Positions 59,201 through 64,000 of a stretch of 64,000 bases of DNA are shown one piece after another. The stretch covers positions 558,001 to 622,000 of the forward strand of contig NW_024466413.1 in the NCBI RefSeq assembly GCF_017591425.1. The letters run 5' to 3'. The notes below the pieces were generated by a model that had not been told where the DNA came from, did no database searches, and was given only the letters and a program-made list of their open reading frames with translations. Numbering within the stretch: position 1 is the first letter of the stretch; every line of letters starts with the position of its first letter. A program made the translations under genes and the position numbers. Source of the DNA: Ochotona curzoniae (Eukaryota > Chordata > Mammalia > Lagomorpha > Ochotonidae).

Positions 59201-60044
59201 AGTTTGGTCCAGACACAGGATAGCAGCTCTGGGGAAACCCTACTGGCAATCCGCCTGGCTGAGGTGAGCAGCACATGAAGAGGCTTTTTTGGCATTCACC
59301 TGGTCTCTGCTCAGGTGTCTGTATGGCCACAACCATGGTTTCAATAGATGCATAGCCTGTACTTGTTGGGTACCCAGCAAGTAGGTTACCAGTATTCCTG
59401 CTTTAAACGAAGTGAGGTCTTTATGGTGCCCTACAAGTGGGTGTCAGGCAGCCCTATCTTGGTACCAAGTCCTCAGAACCCAAACCAGCATGGCTCTCAG
59501 GTGAATGGTGCAATAGCTCTAGCTTGCTCGACACTGACCTTTATGTCTTGAAGTTCATATCTGGCAGATTCCAACCACCTCCCAGCTTGGTTCAGTTCAG
59601 CCTCCCACACTTTAACTGCCATCTACAACCACACAAATGCCACCTCCTGCATAACTAGCTTTCCATTTCTATGAAGCTGAGAAGGTTTCTCTGGAATGTT
59701 TCTAAACCAAGATGTAACTAGCTCAGCCATTCTAAGACGATTTTAACCACTCACCACTAACAGTGTATTTGATCTTAAGGACACCCAAGGGCTTTTCACA
59801 GCCAACAGGGCACTCCAAAGTAGGACACAAAGATTCCAAAAGATACAGAATCCTGTCAGGATGTGGAGTGTAGGACAAAGGCCAACTGCAACAAGTCCCT
59901 GAGAGCACTTCCCAGATGGCACCGAGCTCAAGGTGCCAAGTCCTCTTTATTTCATTTTACATAGATGGTTGCTAGCCTACCTAGAATCATGGTCTTCCAT
60001 GTCAATTTAAGATCAAGGTCAGCAAACAGAAGGAAAGTGAGAAA
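56263..60044. other. Unassigned interval with one long chance frame
   Basis: About 3.8 kb with no recognised repeat. A 203-codon plus-strand frame (58667-59278) has no motif I recognise, overlaps two other frames, and its amino-acid makeup is unremarkable; I do not call it a gene. Confidence 0.5.
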
Positions 60045-60235
60045 GATTGATTGACCCATTCCCCAGATAGCCTTATCATTTAGGGCTGGGTAACTTCACC
60101 TAGTTCTCCCATATGAATATCAATGGATTAAGTACTTAGGGCCACTAAGCAGGGAGCTGGGTCTGAAGTGGAATAGCCAGGAGGTGAATTGGTGCTCGAA
60201 GGGAGTGCCAGTGTCACAGGTGACACCTTTACTCA
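60045..60235 (-). repeat. C-SINE, antisense, old
   Basis: 'cacctagttctcccatatg', 'attaagtacttagggccactaagcagggagctgggtctg', 'gaatagccaggaggtgaattggtgctcg' and 'gtgccagtgtcacaggtg' are the antisense C-SINE body in order, with the reversed head decayed. No TSD found. Confidence 0.7.
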
Positions 60236-61274
60236 CTGATTCAGGTCCTCTCAGTTTAACAGATTGTGCCTGGAAATCCTGGAATATGAAAGCCTACGTA
60301 GGAGGTAACCACCTTGTGTCATGGACTAAGTCAAGCCGAATAGACTTACACCGCATTTCCTCTCCGCCCAGTATTATGAGAATCAGAAATTTAAGTTCAT
60401 AATGCTCTTCCCCTCAAACTTCAGCCAGTTTGGGACAGTTTTTCCATCCATCTGGTTCATATGTGTCCCAGCTACAGGCAGCTCCCGCATTCCTGGGCTG
60501 CTCACATCGCACTTCCCTCCGTTTGTATGTTTATAGGTTCAAGGAGCCAAAGGAGTTGACCCCATTTTGACCTCACATCCAGATCTGTTACACTGACTAT
60601 CCTGCATCAGCTCTCTGGGAAGTAGCTGACAGATCAGATCAGTGTTGGAGCTGGAATTCTGACATGAGAGCTTTCAGTGGGCTTTCTTTACCATCCGACT
60701 TCTGTCCTCCCCAGTGACCCAGTTAAATGACTACGCCCCACTCGACTCCTTTGCCACTCTAGCTGGTCTGAACATCTCATTCTGATACTTGGCAGCAGAG
60801 AATCAATAGGAATTAAGAGGTTAAAGAGAACGTTCAGGTTATTTTCCTCCCCGTTTGCTTTTATGCAGCTCAAGCTCATTTTTCCCCAAGACCTTCTGTA
60901 TGGACTTTCTACCTTAAGTATCCAACAGTTGTCCCTTCTAGGTATTTCCAGCATCTGACCATGGCATGCTAGTTCATTTATCACTGGACTAAATCACCAC
61001 TTTTCTTCAGTTTCCCCCTTCAACTGGTCTTTCTCCATGTTCAAGGAAGTCCATTAGACCCCTTAGAAACTCAGCTTCTCATTGTAATGGCCGCAACAAT
61101 TACAGTGGCTTGGGAGGTCTTTAATTCCTGTCACCGTGTTATAGCCGATGACTGTACAAAGATGTTCAACCTCCTTTCTCAGATAACCCCTGCACATTGC
61201 AAAGATTTGGGTTTTTAAGCATTTGGAAGGCAGACTGAAGGCATTCTCTTCCATTTGTGGATTTACCCATCAAA
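60236..61274. other. Unassigned interval
   Basis: No feature recognised. Confidence 0.5.
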
Positions 61275-61480
61275 TCACTAGGCTAATGCTATGGGCCAGG
61301 AACTCCATCTGATTCTGCCATGTGTTAAGGACTCAGTACTTGAGCCAGTGTGCTTTTCAGACATGTTAGCAGGAAGCCAGATGGAAGCAGGGTAGCCAGG
61401 ACTGGAACCAGCTCTTATGTTATTGTCCCAAGTAGCAGTGTGTAACTGATGACAGATTTTGCTAGTTGAGCATCTTACTT
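61275..61480 (-). repeat. C-SINE, antisense, old
   Basis: 'gggccaggaactccatctgattctgcc', 'cagtacttgagccag', 'gttagcaggaagccagatggaagcagg' and 'gccaggactggaaccagc' match the antisense body of the longer, older C-SINE type. Confidence 0.72.
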
Positions 61481-64000
61481 TACCACTATAGCAGTGCCCT
61501 TAGCAAGAAGCCCAGTAAGCTGGGCCAAGGCTCACAGACACCTGGTTTTTGAAGTCAGGCACGTCAGTATCCACCTCACCAGGCTAGCTTGGATTCTGTG
61601 GATTCGACACCAAGACAGGGATGGCTGGCATCTTCTTGAACAGCCTTGGCATATCATGGGGCCCCAGCCGGCATGGGGAGTATTTGGGCTCCTTACAACT
61701 CTGGTGCTATTGCTAACCATAGGGGAGGCCTTTCCCTGCTTCCCCCTGCCACCCCAATGCCCAGCATTCAGCTTGGGATGTTGGATTACAGCGTGCAACA
61801 CAGGATCAAGTCAATGCTGCCAGGCCTGGAGCCTTTTTGGCCTTGTGCAGATCAAGTACCCATGACATTTTCCAATTGAACCCATCTGCACACTTCAAAG
61901 GCCCCTTTCTCGAGGGCACATACTGAGGTCCCCAGGTACCTTCAAAGCTCTACGTACTGCTTAGTTTCTCTGGTACTACTCCTTGAGTTTTTAGGGACAT
62001 GTGGCTCCAGGAATCCAGAGGCCCTCAAATGGATTTTTCTGAACAGTGAGGCACCTGGCAGGTCAGAAGGCAGCAAGAATTGGGTTTGTTGCTTAGCAGA
62101 GGCTTCCTAACCACGTTGAAGCATACCTACCTCTAGGGCCTTGTGCTCCGATTCTAGAAGTTTTGCACCCTGGTGCCACTGAGACAAGGAACAATATAGG
62201 AGACTTAACCACTTATGGTTCCAGCAGAACCAAACCTTGCCAACACATAATGGAGGACTGTTGACCAGTGTTTTGAGATTCCAATGTTCTAGTGCCACGA
62301 CTGGCAGGAATGGTGGCCCCTTTCCCTTCGAGTGTTGCAAAGCCTACCATAGGTTTAGTAGTTCAGCCTTTGAGAAGGCACCCGGTCTCACCACTCCGAG
62401 TGTTTGCACACTGGAGACGCTGCTCCTATAGCCCCCACCTGTTTGTTTACTACAGTAAAACTTGGTCACATGCCCATGTTCTGGTACCACCCACTACCCT
62501 CTGGAGAGGCTTATGGTCCTTGGCTGCTTACATGTCAGAAAGAAAAACCAGGACTATAAGACCAGTACATCAGGAATTTTCAATTTCAAGTGGAAGAACT
62601 CCTGAATTCTGGGTTTCGGGTGGAGAAGAGGCTGTATTGGCTGGCTTATCTCCAACCCTCAAGCCTGTGTTTTAATGGCCCATTAGAAACCAGACTCCAC
62701 GGCTATGTGGGGGAGGATCCAGCATGTTCAGAAGGTCGAACCATGTTCTGTAGGACAGAACAGCTGCATTCTATCATCCATGTAGGAACTCTTCACAGCA
62801 TCCCGCAAGCACCACTCTCCATGGTGCATAGCCTTGGTTGTGCTCAACACATCCTTATTCTGTGGAGTATAAGCACCCTGCCTCTAATGTACTGAGGATT
62901 CCAAGAGGTGGTTCTCAGAGCTGGGCACTATGAGCGTGTTTGAATTCATAGCCACAAATGGTCTTAAGCTTGAGGAACTTCCATTTCGGCTGAAGGCTGG
63001 AGAGAGGTTTCTGGACATGGTAGGCTTGGACTAAATGCCATCTGGAGCACTTTGGGACCCGTTAGGGCCTTCTGCCCATGGAAGATTCTGGGGTTAGAAT
63101 CAGATTTCCTAGCTTTTAAGGACCGCTACCTGAAATCCTTAGATTGGTGATCTTCCAGTGGTATGATCATGTGGTCTGGGCATGATTGTAGTCTGAATAA
63201 TGCCCTGGCGTGATAGTTTCGGTCTTTAGGTTGTCATGGTCACCTAATGCCACCCTACAGTGAAGGGTTTGAAGAACGCAGCTTCACTCATTGAAGTTAA
63301 TATTAGCTATTTAGATATCCTGATAGTTCAGGCACCTTGGTGAGAAGTGCAGGTTAGCCCCCACAATAACCTCTCCAATCTCCCGATCTACGAGGCTTCA
63401 TGATCAACATGTCAAATCTCGGAATGCTTTTTGTACACACGTTTTGTCCCAATTCTGTCTTGTACTTTATTCCCAGGCAAGTATCAGGTAGCAAAGGCGA
63501 AGCTCAGGATAGACACTGGTTTTTGTTTACAAAGCCATGGAGAACAGGGCAGGCACACTCCTGTACATGTGGTCAGGTCTCAGGCGGGTGTGCTGCCATT
63601 ACCAAGAGGTGTATGGTCATGCCTGTGGAAATAGGTCATGCCTGTGGAAGTAGGTGGCATGGCTGAGATCAACAGGAATTGTGTGTAGTTGAGGGCCCTT
63701 AAGTTCCGCTGAGTCATGGAAATCTCTTGATGTATGCTCTAGGGTTTTGGTAACATGCTTTCCACTAAGTCAGAGGTCATTTTAAGGTAAAGAATGATGC
63801 CAGTTACTCTGCACTTGGATAGTAGATGAAGCCTTGACTTGAGCAAATGGACCAGCTTTCAGCTTCCCACTGCACAGGATTCCAAGGCATAGGGTACATG
63901 CACTCCATACCCAGCAATAGATAAACTGCTTGGCTAAAGGGTAGAAACAGTTTAGATCCTAGTGAAAGATCTGTTGTGATTGAAATCTTCAGTGGGCAAG
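61481..64000. other. Unassigned interval
   Basis: About 2.5 kb to the window end without recognised gene or repeat. Open frames up to 127 codons overlap each other in several frames. Confidence 0.5.

Noticed and set aside
33900..64000. A large non-coding RNA locus such as an X-inactivation-type gene
   Set aside because: I looked for tandem RNA repeats and saw only three short ones (36571, 44051, and the 32826 microsatellite). Nothing supports a specific non-coding gene.
1..64000. CRISPR arrays, operons, bacterial or phage genes
   Set aside because: Composition, SINEs, L1s and an ERV show vertebrate nuclear DNA; no regularly spaced repeats with unique spacers were seen.

Overview
This window is mammalian nuclear DNA from a lagomorph. 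The best guess is a pika (Ochotona), because the SINEs match the lagomorph C-SINE type: a GC-rich tRNA-like head, a body with paired warnings like 'gggaccctgcaccc' and 'agggagctgg', and an AATAAA/CTTTAAA tail in the pika-like form. I recognise no intact cellular protein-coding gene. Almost every open frame is a remnant of a mobile element or a chance frame. The species call is inference; the repeat calls rest on internal alignments, target-site duplications (TSDs) and recognisable protein motifs.

Region 1-8.3 kb is mostly unassigned sequence with decayed C-SINEs, traces of old L1 3' ends, and one better-preserved SINE (7531-7834) with a clean TSD. Region 8.3-14.4 kb is an old 5'-truncated L1 broken by three insertions: an ORF2-less L1 derivative (8997-10085), a C-SINE (about 10104-10426) that landed in nearly the same A-rich target, and a 2.7-kb G-rich, VNTR-like composite of unknown family (about 11015-13725).

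Region 17.2-31.5 kb is one large nest. A full-length L1 (17220-31454, TSD agtatatgaatag) carries two C-SINEs, one in ORF1 and one in the 3'UTR. Its 3'UTR also carries a complete but heavily mutated class II (betaretrovirus-like) endogenous provirus, 23698-31104, with both LTRs, a primer-binding-site-like sequence, a splice donor, gag, dUTPase/protease with G-patch, pol, env and a polypurine tract. All its genes are broken by stops and frameshifts.

Region 31.5-53.3 kb and 56.3-64 kb is mostly sequence I cannot assign, with a few decayed SINEs, an L1 3' end at about 40.69-41.0 kb and small tandem repeats. Between them lies the most distinctive element, 53295-56251: a 2.96-kb insertion with an 11-bp TSD, an L1-type 5'UTR with a YY1-like motif, a (decayed) ORF1, a short stub of the ORF2 endonuclease region, then directly the L1 3'UTR. 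The copy at 8997-10085 has the same ORF2 deletion junction, so this is an amplified 'half-L1' (HAL1-like) family rather than a single deletion. As L1 ORF1 product binds RNA but has no endonuclease or reverse transcriptase, such elements must borrow ORF2 protein from full L1s, as SINEs do.
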